Shown: positions 1 to 12,063 of the stretch, piece by piece
Position numbering within the stretch: position 1 is the first letter of the stretch
How the letters are laid out: each line of letters starts with the position of its first letter
DNA from: Areca catechu
Lineage: Eukaryota; Streptophyta; Magnoliopsida; Arecales; Arecaceae
Assembly (NCBI GenBank): GCA_021397845.1
Contig: CM038047.1
Coordinates: 46,407,210 to 46,471,209 of the forward strand
Direction of reading: 5' to 3'
DNA: 64,000 nt
The notes under the pieces: generated by a model
Databases searched by the model: none
The model's input: the letters and a program-made list of their open reading frames with translations, nothing else
What the model was told of the DNA's origin: nothing
Translations under genes and position numbers: made by a program

Positions 1-610
1 TCGCTCTCCTTCAGAGGTCCGACCCACTAGAGCAAAGGTCCGAACGACCCTCTCCTGCTAGGGTCCGACCCGTCGCTCTCCTTCAGAGGTCCGACCCACC
101 GAAGCAAAGGTTCGAACGACCCTTCAAAGGTTTGGCCTTTGGTCCGGCCGACCGCCTTTCCCTCGGCCGACGTCCGGCAAGCATGCCTTAGCATCCAGAG
201 AATTCCAGAAGCACCTTTCTGTTACTACGGGATCCTGCCATCCTAATAGCCCTGCTCCACTACTTTCACGATGTCGTTGTATTTACGCGCTGCGTGGCCA
301 CTCTCCAGATTCTCCTATGAGTAGATCGGTCTTTCTCAGCCTCTCCCCTAACAGATTTTGGACTGTTCCGCGCCGATATAAGGTACTCGGGGGATCCCGT
401 TTGAAGGTAGAAGTGCTCTTCCCTCTCCATACGCTATTCTTTCATGGATTCCTTCATTCTGTTGCCTTCAACCTCCTGCTAACTTAGGCATCGAAGGGTC
501 CCTCGCCGGAATATCACCGGCGCCCTTGGGGACTTTGTTGTAGGTTCACCCAGGAGAGGAGCACTCCAGCACATCCAGCCGACCTCGGTCCAGGAGTTGA
601 CGCCGCAACA
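1..610 (+). mobile_element. 3' part of a Tat-like Gypsy LTR, + orientation
   Basis: The block ends in ...CCGCAACA, a typical LTR end. Its reverse complement matches, block for block, the start of the Gypsy LTR at 40801 (TGTTGCCGCC, then CCTGCAAAA-like, then a GGCG..GACACTCCGATGC-like stretch). A TATA-like GATATAAGG lies near 373. The first 140 bases hold two copies of a ~72-bp unit (TCGCTCTCCTTCAGAGGTCC at 1 and 73). The bases just after 610 (ATCGGTGTTA) resemble the primer-binding region of the 40801-51284 Gypsy, so this may be a 5' LTR whose interior was lost. The start lies outside the window. Confidence 0.6.
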
Positions 611-629
611 ATCGGTGTTATTTAATTCA

Positions 630-631
<2 letters not shown>

Positions 632-674
<43 letters not shown>
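632..674. repeat. (AT)n microsatellite
   Basis: About 21 uninterrupted AT units directly downstream of the LTR fragment. The reading frames through it are low-complexity artefacts. Confidence 0.95.
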
Positions 675-677
<3 letters not shown>

Positions 678-1766
678 ATCTTGGATTATTAAAAAAACAA
701 AAAAAAAAAAAATCCAGTAATTAAATGCTTTATTCATCAAACAAAATATGACATGTTTTATGACAATGCTGTTGCAAAAATGGGCATGCTGGAAAATCCA
801 GTAAACACGAACAAACGACGGGCAACCATACATGAGATTGCTTTGTAATGTAGCTAGAATAAAGCAATATGACGTATCGATGGCTCCTTGATTTGACCCT
901 TTCTGGTTGGATCGAAGCTGTCTGCTTCCTTTAGCTCCTAGCCATTTCTTCTAACCAATGTAATTTTTGTTCCTTGGTAGTGTTAACAGCATGGATTAAG
1001 AAAATGTTTATGTATTTGTTGGTGGTTTGTTAAGTTTTGGCAAGCTTTCTTTGACCATAATTGACAAGTTATTATCATGCAAAAAGCCTGTTTGGACAAA
1101 AATAATTTTTATATGTATAGATGATTAAATTCTTCAAAATTTAATCCCTACTATTTCAATTCCAATTTCGGTTACAGACCAACCATAGCAGTTCCAATTT
1201 CACTTACATTCCATTCCGACTCGGATTCTATCCACGAACCAAACGCGCCTAAAGTTGTTGCAATCCTTAAACCTCATCGAGGTATGGAAGGTATCGTTGT
1301 TTGAAAAAGTCAAAACTCGAAAGCCATGTTTTGGATAAGTATGATGGGGAAGGAAATTGTCAAAGCATCGGTAATGCTACACCAACTACACCAATGACGT
1401 GTAGCATCATCCAAGGAGTAGTTGACGCAGCAGTTATCGAATTAATTAAGATGCACGTCATACTTACCCTTGAATGTTTATGTTTTAATAACTGGAAAAG
1501 CGATTAACAAGATGGGACAAAATGTGATCGGAGGAATTGCCTTGGATTGAGAGTGGAGATGAGGAAAATAGTTAAAATGACTCCCCAAAAAATGATTGCA
1601 TGATTAGGATAGAACTGGTCTCGTGCCTACAATTTTTAATTCCTATAGTAAAAGGCGGACATAATTTTGAGAAATATTCATGAATTCAGGGTATAAACTA
1701 TGCATCATGGATAAACACACAAATAAGCAATCATGTACCCAAAAAATATAGAAATGGATATTTACA
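675..1766. other. AT-rich spacer without a supported gene
   Basis: No coding signal found. A block at about 1086-1253 begins GCCTGTTTGG and ends CCAAACGCGCC, which may be a worn terminal inverted repeat of a small MITE; this is weak. Confidence 0.5.
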
Positions 1767-1775
1767 TCAAATAGG
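1767..1775. repeat. Left 9-bp target-site duplication of the MULE
   Basis: TCAAATAGG immediately precedes the left TIR. TCAAGTAGG follows the right TIR at 30615-30623, matching at 8 of 9 positions. Nine bp is the target duplication length known for Mutator-like elements. Confidence 0.75.
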
Positions 1776-1930
1776 AGATTTTTTTTTTAAATAATGTAAT
1801 TTAATAAAATATTTATGAAAATAGGTGTTTGGTAATATAATTACCAAACTAGGTATTTCCGGAAGACGTGGCAGTCAACATGGACCTGAAATCGTCTTTG
1901 GCAAAGACGATTTCAATGCAGAATTTTTTT
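1776..1930 (+). repeat. Left terminal inverted repeat of the MULE
   Basis: Pairs with about 30405-30614. It contains a near-perfect hairpin at 1888-1914: arms GAAATCGTCTTT and AAAGACGATTTC around a GGC loop. Confidence 0.75.
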
Positions 1931-2128
1931 TTTTAAAGGGTTAACAATTTGAAATTAGGATTTATATTAAAAGTATGGGTATACATGAAAATAATTAATT
2001 ATATTAAATAAAAGTAATTTAATATATTGTTATATTAATTGTTCCGAGTCCTGGCTCACCCTGCATCTCGACATACTGATAAGCGACCGGTCATCCCCCA
2101 TGCCAACACGCGACTGGTGCCATAAATC
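1931..2128. other. AT-rich sub-terminal MULE sequence
   Basis: TA-rich sequence followed by a short GC-rich stretch. No gene seen. Confidence 0.4.
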
Positions 2129-2182
2129 CTAATCCTAAATCCTAAACCCTAAACCCTAAACCCTAAAACGTAAACCCTAAAC
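2129..2182 (+). repeat. Short interstitial telomere-like repeat
   Basis: A run of CCTAAA / CCCTAAA units, several in exact CCCTAAA register, with degenerate units on both sides. CCCTAAA is the complement of the plant telomere repeat TTTAGGG. The run is only about 54 bp and lies deep inside a transposon, so it is an interstitial trace and not a chromosome end. Confidence 0.7.
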
Positions 2183-2199
2183 CTTCGGTCGAGCTATGG

Positions 2200-2660
2200 C
2201 CAAGCCCTGTGGGCACCACCGAAAATAGCCTATCGGGCATGGGCCATGTGTGGCACGAAACATGGCATTTTCAAATGCTCGGCATCGGGCGTGCGGGCAC
2301 AGGGCAAGTTACGATCTACCGAAGGTCGCCGGTCATGCGTTGGCACGGACCATAGCATGTACAATCGCTTATCGGTCACTTATCGTGCTACCGCATGGCA
2401 CGGGGCTCATGAGGGTACGGGGCCAAACTGGATGTCAGACCACCGTCAGTCCGCTCGCTTGTCCAACCACCAAACTGATTACCAGTCCGACCATCGATCC
2501 GATAGACAATCCAGTTATCGATTCGATTGCCAGTCTAGCCACTAGGCTGGTGCCAGTCTGCTTGCCAAGCCAGTGTCAGTCTGGTCACCAAGCCAGTTGC
2601 AGTTCGATCGCCAGGTTGGTGTCAGTCCGACTCGAACTAGTGCCGAACTAGTGCCTTGCC
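2200..2660. repeat. GC-richer segment with degenerate short repeats
   Basis: Variants of CCAGTCYG, GCCAGT and CCAAGCCAGT recur every 15-30 bases between about 2440 and 2640. Two overlapping + strand frames (99 and 133 codons) are open here but show no recognisable protein family. I read this as repeat sequence. Confidence 0.45.
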
Positions 2661-3282
2661 TTGTACTTGCATGTCAATTGGTGGAGTAACCCCTTATGAT
2701 TTTGTAACTGCAATGCTAATAAACTTTTGGATAACAAGGTGGAGGAGCAAATTTTGATAGTGTTCCCAACATGCTTTCCTGGGTGGATGTTGGTGGTGTT
2801 GTCTCTAACATTTTCATGGAACTACCTGGATGCTGTACTATGTAAAGAATCTTTCCAACCCTCCTTATTCAATAATTTGCATGGTGATTTTTTTTTTTTT
2901 TTCTTTCTATCTCTTTTGGTGGATTTAGTCTGTTGGCTTGGACTTTGAAATAGTATATAGGTAGATTAATTCCTTGGTGCATGTGCAATTCTATCTACTT
3001 TTATCTTGTCATTCATTATGCCAGGGTTGGTCCCATGAATACAGAAATGAAGGGGCAACATGTTAGGAAGCATATTGATAGTCCAGTTGAAGAAAAGTGT
3101 AAGACTTGAAAATCTGGTACTGAATAGAACGTCTTTTGCATAGACTGTACAGAACATATTTGCTCTATCATTTATGGTGAAAGATGGTAGAACTCAAAAT
3201 ATTGTGAATGAAAGTAGAAATATGTGCTCTATCATTTTATTGTATATATGTTATTTGTCTTGATTATTGTATTATGCTTTAG
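2661..3282. other. Sub-terminal MULE sequence, possible captured gene pieces
   Basis: A 73-codon + strand frame (2727-2948) runs into a T-rich stretch and could be an exon joined to intron sequence. I do not recognise a family. The remainder to 3282 looks intron-like (T-rich, ending ATGCTTTAG before the next segment). Confidence 0.3.
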
Positions 3283-3722
3283 AGTTGATGATGGATGATG
3301 TAATCAATGGTGAGGAGTTGATTCCACATAGGAGAGGCATGAGTACACCAGGCATCTTAGTCCATGATGATTCTGAGTCCGCTATAACTACAACACAGAT
3401 TAGAAAGTTGACTCGGAATCGTGGCTTGGTCTTAAATAAGGAATCACTCATTGGTGACTCACCAGAAAATACTTCTGGTGGAAGTCAAAAGGATAAGCGC
3501 CTGTATCTTGATTGAGACAGATGCCTGATCATGTATTAACCATTCAATTTTTTTGTGGCCATCTGTACATAATACATTTGGAGAAGCTGACTCTAGTTAG
3601 AGCTGAACCCTATTAACGGATGTAATCTTTCAAAGGCATGCAATACTGAGAATTATTATCATTTTTTTGGTGTTCTAAGTAGTGATTAATTTTTATATGA
3701 TATCTATATTATCATTTTCTTG
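3283..3722 (+). pseudogene. Gene-fragment-like segment, copy 1
   Basis: After an intron-like T-rich stretch ending TGCTTTAG, an open frame runs to the stop at 3513-3515, with about 80 codons (contains LIPHRRGMSTPGILVHDD and SLIGDSPENTSGGS). An A/T-rich 3'UTR-like tail follows. The same segment recurs at 4066-4316 plus 13637-13822. The shape (acceptor, coding end, stop, tail) suggests a last exon and 3'UTR captured by the MULE, as in Pack-MULEs. I do not recognise the source gene, and the tail could equally be ordinary MULE sequence. Confidence 0.4.
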
Positions 3723-3937
3723 GTGCATTAGATGGTGTATTTGTCTTGTGAGAATCTATGCTCCGTTTTTGGCAATGGTTGTGAGTATTGTTCCACTGCA
3801 ACCTGTTTCTTGTCAAAGGCTTTTTAATAGTCTATTTAAATTTTAATTGGAGTCACTTGTTGGTGCCTTGGAAGGCCTTCATGTTTTCGTTTATATGATT
3901 TGGTTTAACGTGACCGGCGGTTGTACACTATAGCTTC

Positions 3938-3960
3938 TCTTTCTTTCTTTCTTTCTTTTT
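3938..3960. repeat. (CTTT)n microsatellite
   Basis: Five to six CTTT units between the two copies of the gene-fragment-like segment. Confidence 0.8.
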
Positions 3961-4065
3961 ATAATTAATTTTAATTATACAATGAGGGGTATGCAAAGAG
4001 TGCATGGATTCTTTGTGGCGCATCATATGGTGTGGTGCACTGCATAGATTGTTCATTACATGATG

Positions 4066-4316
4066 ATTGGCTATGTGATGGATGCTGTTACCATTGGTGA
4101 GGGGTTGATGCCCCATAGGAAAGACACGAGTACACCAGGTGCCTTAGTCCATGATGATTTTGAGTCCGCTATAGTGCAACACAGATTAGAAAGTTGACTC
4201 AGAATCGTGGCTTGGTCTTGCATGAGGAATCACTCATTGATGACTCACCAGAAAATACTTCTAGTGGAAGTCAAAAGGGTAAACACTTATATCTTTACTG
4301 AGACAGATGCCTGATC
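4066..4316 (+). pseudogene. Gene-fragment-like segment, copy 2, left half
   Basis: Close to copy 1 over its coding part, but with substitutions and a small deletion (TATAGTGCAACAC against TATAACTACAACACAC) that breaks the frame. It is cut by the Copia insertion at ATGTC and resumes at 13637 with TTAACCATTCAATT, as in copy 1. Confidence 0.6.
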
Positions 4317-4321
4317 ATGTC
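4317..4321. repeat. Left target-site duplication ATGTC of the Copia element
   Basis: ATGTC at 4317-4321 and again at 13632-13636. Removing the element and one ATGTC restores the continuity seen in copy 1 of the host duplication. Confidence 0.85.
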
Positions 4322-5844
4322 AGTTGCCCAGTGAAGATGCAACCCAAGAGGGGGGTGAATTGGATTTTATAAAACTTTCAAATTATTTGCAATAAACTAA
4401 AACAAGTATGTGCTAGATCAATTCAATGCTTGTGTTTTGGCAATGTATTTGGGTGCTTCAAAATAATATGCAGCGGAATTAACAAAGTAAATGCACAAAG
4501 AAAATAATCATACAAGAAATCACAAACACAAAGATATATAGTGGTTCGGTGCACTCCAAGGCACCTACATCTACTCTCCAAGATTTTCTTAGGAATTCTA
4601 CTATAATCAAACCGATTACAGTTGATTAGTTTTCTGGGCTCACTAATCAAAACTCGACTTGTTTTCACAAGGCTCACAAGTCAAAACCTCACTTGGTTTT
4701 ACGGGCTAACTAAGAACCTAAATGATTTTAAGGCTCATCGCCAACCTCCCTTGGTTTTCCGGGCTAACCAATAACCTAATTGGTTTTCAAAGGCTCACCA
4801 ATAACCTCCCTTGATTTTGCGGGCTAACCAAGAACCTAATTGATTTTCAAAGGCTTACCAATAACCTCCTTGGTTTTCTAATAGGCTAACCAATAACCTT
4901 TACAACAAATATAAGTTTGAAATAAAGAAACAATGAAAGCTTTCTAAAATAAAGCAAATATCTCTTTGAAGCTCTTAGATGATGTTGAAGAAGATTATCT
5001 TCAATTTATTGAAGCCTTTGAATGAAGCTTGATGTTGTGGACTTGGAAGCTCTTTTTGAAATTGGATGCTTGCAGGCTTAACTCTCTCAAAATATAAATC
5101 CTTAAAATGTATAGAACTTTTCTCTCAAAAAATTACCACCCCATTTGATTTGTGTTGGTTATATAGCTCTCCAAATCTTAAATGACAATTAGAGACTGTT
5201 GGAGAGGAAAAACTAGCCATTACAAACATTTTGGGAAAGTTCTGTTCTTCAGAAAACTAGCCATTGTAGAGCTGTCGTTCGTTCAGATGTCGACACTTCA
5301 GGTCATGTGTCGATACTTAGGGTCGACACTTGGAGCAGTGAGTTGACACTTGATCAAAAAATATCTTCTGAAGTCTTCTGTTCTGTACTGGTGAGTCGAC
5401 ACTTTGAGTCTGTGAGTCGACACTTGACCAAACCTTGAAATTACCTTATTCTGTCTTCTGTTTGGTCTCAAGCCTTGAGTTGACAATTCACTGTTCATAT
5501 ATCGACACTTTAAGTCGACACTTGGTTTCAATGTGTCGACACTTCAGCATGCCGGATGAAAAAAATTTTCTGTGTATCAGTCCATGTGTCGACACATGGT
5601 GTCGACACTTGACTTGACCAGTGTCGAAACTTATCCAAAGTTAATATTTGAGTCCTTTAAGATCTTCAATATATATTCCAAGGTTCATAACTTGAAATTT
5701 CATGGCTTCTTCAACTGAATGATAATCTTTTCAATCTTTTAACATTAACGAGTACCTGAATCTGATAAATATTTTTAACATGCGTTAGTACTCATATATA
5801 CTTAAATATTTTGTCAATCATCAAAATCAAGACCAAAGTCAACA
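4322..5844 (-). repeat. Copia LTR, left copy (3' LTR)
   Basis: Starts AGTTGCCCAGTG (first base changed from the TG of the other copy) and ends AGTCAACA. It contains a ~50-bp tandem repeat at about 4640-4905 (GGCTAACCAATAACCT / GGCTCACCAATAACCT alternating) and many GTCGACAC motifs at about 5280-5632. Confidence 0.85.
5280..5632. repeat. Irregular array of GTGTCGACACTT-like palindromic motifs
   Basis: About a dozen variants of (G)TGTCGACACTT, each containing the GTCGAC palindrome, spaced irregularly 15-45 bases apart. The same array occurs in the partner LTR at about 13028-13421. Confidence 0.75.
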
Positions 5845-6717
5845 ATCTCCTCCTTTTTGATGATGATAAAATCTTTAAGTATAAAAATAGGGTAAGCTTA
5901 AAAAAAATTAACAACAATATAAACATGTAAGCTCAAAATCAATAAGTATTAAGCTCCTCTTCAAAATATAATTTCAAAACATTTTTCAAAATATGCAAAA
6001 TTTTTAATTTTCTCTCCCTTACTAATTCTTCCATTAAGATTATAACATTTTGCTTTCTTCTCCCCCTTTTTTGCACTTTCTTTCATTTCTCATATAATTT
6101 ATCATGTTTATCATATATTTCTCCTTTTCATACTTAACATATTTCTCCCCATTTTTGTCATCATGAAAAAGGGTGAAAGGTAATACAAAATGGGAATGAA
6201 GGTAGAAAGAATAGTAAGTAGATCATCAAAATCAATGCATAAAATCAATTAATCATAATACCAATTAAATATGATATTAATTGAACATGATACCACAAAA
6301 TGATATGCATATACAAAAAATAATTCAATATATATTAGCTCTAATATATATATTATCCATTCACCTTACTTGTTCATGGGATAAGGCCACAGTGGCACCC
6401 CAACATGTCATAAGAGATCCCAGTGAATGGAAAAAGAGTCTTTAAACCCTACTTAGCTCCTATGACCGGATGGCCATAGTGACTAACCTAATTCGAAGCA
6501 GTTACTAGGCTTAGATATAAATTTTGATACCAATTGAATGTAACTCCTCTCAAAGGATTAGATTTGAAGATAAAGAGGAGTATCAGAGCAAGTAAGGCAT
6601 GATATCAAGAAAACATTTAAAGCATGATAACAAATCTTTTGATGCTCCCGCTAAATGTTATTTCCCTTAAAAATATGCATTCATTGAGGAATAAAACATA
6701 AAAGCACAAGCTTCATA
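5845..6717. other. Copia interior, AT-rich, non-coding
   Basis: Begins with the complement of the polypurine tract and continues as AT-rich sequence. No pol gene is seen where one would be expected. Confidence 0.5.
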
Positions 6718-8299
6718 TGATGCAGGACAGATGAAACGTAACCTGATTTATTAGGAAAACAGGAGAAAACCTAAACAAACTAGGACCATGGGAGGACTAA
6801 GAAGCCTCCCAGGACTAGAGCGAGCTGACACTAAAATCTAAAACAGCTAAACTCTTTTGGTTTTTAGTTTTCTTGGTGGAGAAACATAGGATGGAGGATA
6901 GTAAACATGGACACTCTAGGACTGGGGACTCACCTTCACGGAGAGATGTCACACCTCTAGGGCATCTCACCCACCCCACTACATGTAGTCTAGGGCATCC
7001 CACCCATCTCACTACACGCGGAGCCAAGGGCATCCCATCCAAATCGCTACCTGGGACCATAAAGAAAAATCCCTAGACCTAAAGGGGGACTCGATGGAAA
7101 AAGGGGATAACTAGGACCTCGCGCCCCTTGACGCTCGCATGCAAGTGAAGGAAGTGGGGTCTCACACCCCTCGACACCCGCAGGTGAAGAAAAGACGGAC
7201 CTCAGCCCATAACCAGAACCCAGGAAAAATCCAAAAATTTATATCAAAACTTCTGATTATTACAGGGGGAGAGGGGGCCTTTATATAGAAAAACCAAAAC
7301 TCTCAATTTCTTAGCCTCTAAGAAAATTAAAAAAGGAAAATAAATTACATCAAAAACTGTGCTGCATCAATATTGATGCTGATTTGCTCTGAGAAGCATG
7401 TCGGCTTGATGATCTGATCCAGAAAGCGTACTGCTCTGAATACTGGGATGCTCTGAAATCCATTCAAACTCCAAATCACGGCCTGGACGGGGAGGAAACC
7501 AACTCCGATGAGGCACCAGCGGATGGCCGGAAAGCGGGTGGCGAACGAGGCTGGCGGACGGTGAGCGGCTGGCTGCAAGCAAGGCGGCACGGGGGGGCAT
7601 GGCACGCCCTGTGCGTGTCGTTTGGCCTTCCCTCGCGTGGGATCTCCTGGACGCCGGCGAGAGCTCCGACGGACGGCGGGGCGGCATGACGGTGGCAGGC
7701 GGGCGACGACGACGGCGTCACACGACCGCACGTGGGCGGACGGACGCCTCCCGCGTCCGTTTGTCTTCCCACGAGCATGGGCGGCGACAGACCCCACCGG
7801 CGGCCAAGCGAGGGCCGGCGGGCAACGGGAACGGTGATGGGCAGCAGGCCGGCGGTGGCGCAAGGCGGCACAGCCGCAGGTGGGAGGACAGATGCCTCCA
7901 GCATCTATTCATCTTCCTATGGGCGTGGGCGACGGCGGTGGCTTCTCCGGCAAGGGCGGGGGCCGGCGAGTGTCGGCGGGGGTGGCCGGGGGTCGGGTGG
8001 CCCGGATCTGAGGCCAGAGGGGGCGGCGGCTAGGGTTCAAAAGTTTTAAAAAAATCACGGGAGAAGGATGGAGGAGATGGAATAAGGCTTGGATGACTCG
8101 GGGATAAACAAAGAATAAAACCAGAATAGCAGGGATAGGTGGAATAGCGGGAATAGAAAAATAAAAAAATACGATAAAAATAAAAAAAAATGGGAAAAAA
8201 ATACCCGGATGACGGCTAGATCCCCATCATTCTCCTCGACCGCGAAGAATTCTACTCCATCGAGTTCGAAAAAATGGAGCACATCCTAATCCACAACTC
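6718..8299 (-). mobile_element. Interior of a second, nested LTR element (unclassified)
   Basis: Starts TGATGCAGGAC, resembling the TGATGCGGGAT start of the LTR at 8315, but the sequences then diverge, so it is not shown to be the partner LTR. A GGGGGAGAGGGGGCCTTTATATAG stretch is split by a TATA-like core near 7275, and a GC-rich block (7345-8040) keeps several frames open on both strands. None encodes a family I recognise. The GC-rich block may be a captured gene piece. Confidence 0.4.
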
Positions 8300-8311
8300 G
8301 CTCTGATACCA
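8300..8311 (-). other. Primer-binding site for initiator-Met tRNA
   Basis: The minus strand reads TGGTATCAGAGC, the common plant LTR primer site, three bases from the LTR that begins at 8315. This fixes the element's orientation as minus. Confidence 0.75.
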
Positions 8312-8314
8312 AAC

Positions 8315-9884
8315 TGATGCGGGATAACTCTAAGATTGCTACACATGCAGGAAAAATAGTACAATAATTTTTTTATAATTTTTTTATAATTTAGTTTGTA
8401 AGCTAAATTCTCAAATAAAAGTAAGAACTAGCAAAAAGAAGAGCAATGTATAGAATTATCGTATCGCAGGCAAACTCATGCAAAATAATAAATTCCAGGA
8501 CCCGAGAATTGAGAAACTCCCAGATTATGATAGCTTATCTTCATCAAATCAGAAATTAAAAGAAGGAAAGGATGTTACCAATCAGTGATTTGAATAACGT
8601 CCGATGAAGAGATTACACAGCATTCTGATTGGAGTCTGGATGATGAAGTTCGGTTCCCTTGATTAGATGGCTGATTTGGATGGTTTCGGATACAAGGAAA
8701 GCCTCCTCTGGGGAGGTGAAATACCTTGGGAATCCTGCAAAACGTCAAAGGTCAATCAAAATAGCAAGTAAGAAAAAGAAAGGGAATTAGGTTTAGAAGG
8801 AATCAGGTTAGGGTTTAGAAGCGGGGCGACTTGAAGCTTGATGAAGATCTCCTTGCTTGGTGGCCTAGGGCACTCCTTCTTGGACATGTGAAGGCTTGGA
8901 TGGTAGTGAGTTAGGGCATGGAAGGATGCTAGGGCAGCAAGGAAACACAAACACAAACCAAAGAACCAAAAAAATAAAGTAACACAAGCTCGCAAGCTTA
9001 AAATAAATTCACCAGGGTTTTGATATCATAAATAAAAGTTGATTACAAGAGGGGGAGGGATGGGGTATTTATAGAGTTCCCATGTCCTCACTAACCATGG
9101 TTACACTTGGGTTACAAGTCTTCTTCCAAATTGGAATACAAGTCCTTTCCTAGCTAGGTTAGAAAAACAAATCTCCATTAGGTTAGGAATTGACCTAGTC
9201 TTCTCCTTTTTTCTTCATGCTTTGACTATTCCACTCAAGAACACCTCTTGGACTTGGTCAACACTTCAAGGACTCCTAGGAGGGCATGTTGGGCTTCTAG
9301 GGGCAGCAAGGGGTCGGCCTAAAAGGGCTTGGGTGCATGGGTTTGGGCCTCTGGAAGCTGGGGTGGCCTGGTAGCTTGGTAGCAGGAATATTCCATAGAA
9401 TCTTGCTTCTTTAGGGCTTGGGCTTGGCACTTGGACTTGATTTCTTTGGGCTAGGAGGTAGATGGGCCTTTGGAATCATGGATGCCCTAGTTTGGGAATA
9501 TGCTCTGGCATCTGGACTGGAATCTGGGCATCTGGAGGACATCTAGAAAGAATTAGGATTTCTGGAAGCATCTTGGATCCTAGGTTGTCACACAAAATCC
9601 AATGGGCTGATGTAGTGGCCTCTGACTCCTGGATATGGCATGGTGGAACTCCAAAATAGGGTGATCTCCTCTCTTGTATAAAAATTGGGCTCATACTGAA
9701 CTCATAATTGATGCACAGGACTCAAAATACTGACTAGGTTAAGGGTTTAGACAAATCAACTAACCTCAACTTATTACAGGACTCAATCTAAATTGATTAC
9801 AAAATTTTCAAAACTTTGACACATGACTAAGTAAATCATATGGGATCCAGGGATCTGTGTTTGATCCTGGTGTCCCCACCATCA
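8315..9884 (-). mobile_element. LTR (5' LTR) of the nested element
   Basis: Begins TGATGCGGGATAAC beside the primer site and plausibly ends ...CCCACCATCA, giving TGATG/CATCA inverted ends and a length near 1.57 kb. GGTATTTATAGAG near 9063 is a TATA-like box on the minus strand. No matching second LTR was identified. Confidence 0.5.
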
Positions 9885-10620
9885 TAATTTCAGACAATTT
9901 GAGATTATGAACATAAATAGCAAGTTTGAAATCAAAGATTTAAATTTTCAAGATATATAAGATTTTCAAAATGCAAAGGATTGATCATTTAAAAACTTTT
10001 AGCATGATTTATAAATTTATTTAAAATGATTTGATATCCATATAAATGCTAGAAGTAATATGATACCAAGTCAAGCTACTAGATTAAGGGTTTTTCAATA
10101 TGCATACCTTCTTCTTAAATATAACCCTTAACTACCAGTTCTATACTTGATCCAAATCATTTCTAGTCTAAGCATGGATATAAAATATAATACATTTCAT
10201 GAAAACATATATATCATAATATTTTACTTGAAATAATTTAAAACTATATTAATTAAAATCAAGTAAAAGTCTAATAATCACAAGTTTAATCATGAAAGCA
10301 TGAAATCCATCAACATCAAAAAGGTTCATGATCACAACAAATGACTATTAGTCTAAACTTGATTCTAATTAATAATTTTCACAGCAATATACAACTTTAA
10401 AAATATTTTTCATAGTAATTGATACAACATTTATAACAAATATTCAGCTGCACTTTCAATTATGGAAGGAAATATTTATAATTTACCAATTTGTAAAATC
10501 CTTCCTTTACCATTTAGTCCAAAAATGTAGTAGGTTTACTTCTTTAAATTGTCTTGTATGCCCAGTTTTCAAAAACTTTCTTTTTTCATGTTGGGCTGCA
10601 AGACATTCCTGCAAAATATA
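9885..10620. other. AT-rich remnant of the Copia interior
   Basis: The minus-strand frame beyond the gag end at 10621 decays quickly. No protease or integrase motif was recognised. Confidence 0.45.
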
Positions 10621-11889
10621 CTAAGTAGACAATTTTGGTACCCAAACTTTCTCGGGTCCTTTAGGATTAGTAACTATGGTTCCTTTTGGAACCCAAATTT
10701 TTCTTAATCTACAAGGATATGCATTAAATCCAAATTTATAAGACAAATTGGTTGAAGCAGGTATAAGGAAATTCTTCAAAAATTTTTGCTTCTTTTCTTC
10801 AATCAAAATATTTTTCTCATTCAAAAATTTATCACATAAATCTTTCAAAACATCATTTTCTTTTTCTAAAAATTCTTTTTCTTTAGAAAAATTATTCTTT
10901 TCATTTTCCAAAATATCAATCTTGGCATTTAAATCATTATTTTTAATGGCAAGATTGGTGTTCAGAAGAGAAAAGGAATCTACATGTCTTTTTAATTTCT
11001 TGTACTTAATTTTTAGTAATTTGTATTCATGCACAAGATCATTAAATGCATCATGTAATTCACCAAAGGTAAAATCATAATCATTTTCAGCACATACCTT
11101 TTCCTTATTTGCCATGAAGCAAAGATGGGCTAATTTTTGAATTTATTCTTCTTCTGAACTAGAGTCTTCACTTTCGCTCCATGTAGCCATCATTGCCTTC
11201 ATTGTGTATTTCTTTTTGGCCCTTTTTCTAATAAATCTTCGAAATTTATGAGCCAAAACTTCCATCTCATCTTCATCTTCATTGTCTCCCGACTCCTCAC
11301 TTGAAGACCCATCTTGTGTAGTAGATTTAAAGACAATTATTTTCTTCTTTACATCAGCATCCACTTTCTTTTGCCATAAGTTCAACTTATAGGTCATGAG
11401 TGAACCGATGAGCTCCTCTAAAGGCAAGGTTTCTATATTTTTAGCTTCTTGGATTGCCGTCACCTTTGGATCCTATGATATTAGCAAATATTTAAGAATT
11501 TTATTAATCAAATCAGTATTAGTATAGATTTTGTCAAGACTTTTCAATTCATTAATAATAGTCATAAATCTAGTAAACATGTTAGATATAGATTCATAAT
11601 ATATCATTTCAAAGATTTCAAAAGAATGTACAAGCAAATTAATTTTAGTATTCTTCACTTGAAGAGTACCCTCATGAGTAACATCAAGTGTGTCACATAT
11701 TTTCTTCGCTATTTCACATGTGGAGATCCTATTGAATTCATTAAGGTCCAATGCGTAATAAAGCAAGTTCATTGCTTTGGCATTAAGCTCAGATTGCTTA
11801 ATGTCATTTTCATCCCAATTCTCTTCGAGTTTTGGAATGAAAATGCCATTAACCAATATTGAAGGAATATGTGGACCATTAACAACCAT
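10621..11889 (-). pseudogene. Copia gag polyprotein, broken
   Basis: Gag forms the retroelement particle and packages its RNA. Read from 11889 downward there are three open pieces in order: a UBN2-type gag domain (residues ~1-138, with LNAKAMNLLYYALDLNEFNR and CDTLDVTHEGT); a linker with AIQEAKNIETLPLEELIGSL, an acidic run DNEDEDEMEV and LAHKFRRFIRKRAKKK; and a coiled-coil-rich part (KLLKIKYKKLKRHVDS, KEKEFLEKENDVLKDLCDKF) ending in two KVWVPK/KIWVPK motifs. In-frame stops separate the pieces near 11473 (TAG after LIS, where relatives have Trp) and near 11143. The start ATG is about 160 bases from the primer site. The normal fusion to protease and integrase is lost. Confidence 0.85.
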
Positions 11890-12050
11890 TTTCCAAAGAT
11901 AATAATCTATAGATTAAATATAAATGCGCATGCGTATTTTCCAATATGTGTAATTAGTGCCATTAAAAAAGGGTGGTCTAACACTAATACCTATAAGGGT
12001 TGTCATGATCTTTTACTCACAATCATTAGATTTTTAAACAGAGTACTGGA

Positions 12051-12061
12051 CTTTGATACCA
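12051..12061 (-). other. Primer-binding site of the Copia element
   Basis: The minus strand reads TGGTATCAAAG, two bases from the LTR end at 12064. This is initiator-Met-like with one mismatch. Confidence 0.75.
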
Positions 12062-12063
12062 AT

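Noticed and set aside
1086..1253. A small MITE
   Set aside because: Terminal similarity (GCCTGTTTGG against CCAAACGCGCC) is short and imperfect, with no target duplication.
2129..2182. Chromosome end
   Set aside because: Only ~54 bp of telomere-like repeat, with long sequence on both sides.
7345..8049. Overlapping frames of 106-172 codons on both strands in a GC-rich block
   Set aside because: Several frames are equally open, compositions are arginine/proline-rich, and there are no domains. Most likely repeat or LTR-element interior.
6718..9884. 6718 and 8315 as a pair of LTRs of one element
   Set aside because: Both begin TGATGC(A/G)GGA, but the following sequences do not align by eye and no target duplication was found. 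Only the 8315 LTR is supported, by its primer site.
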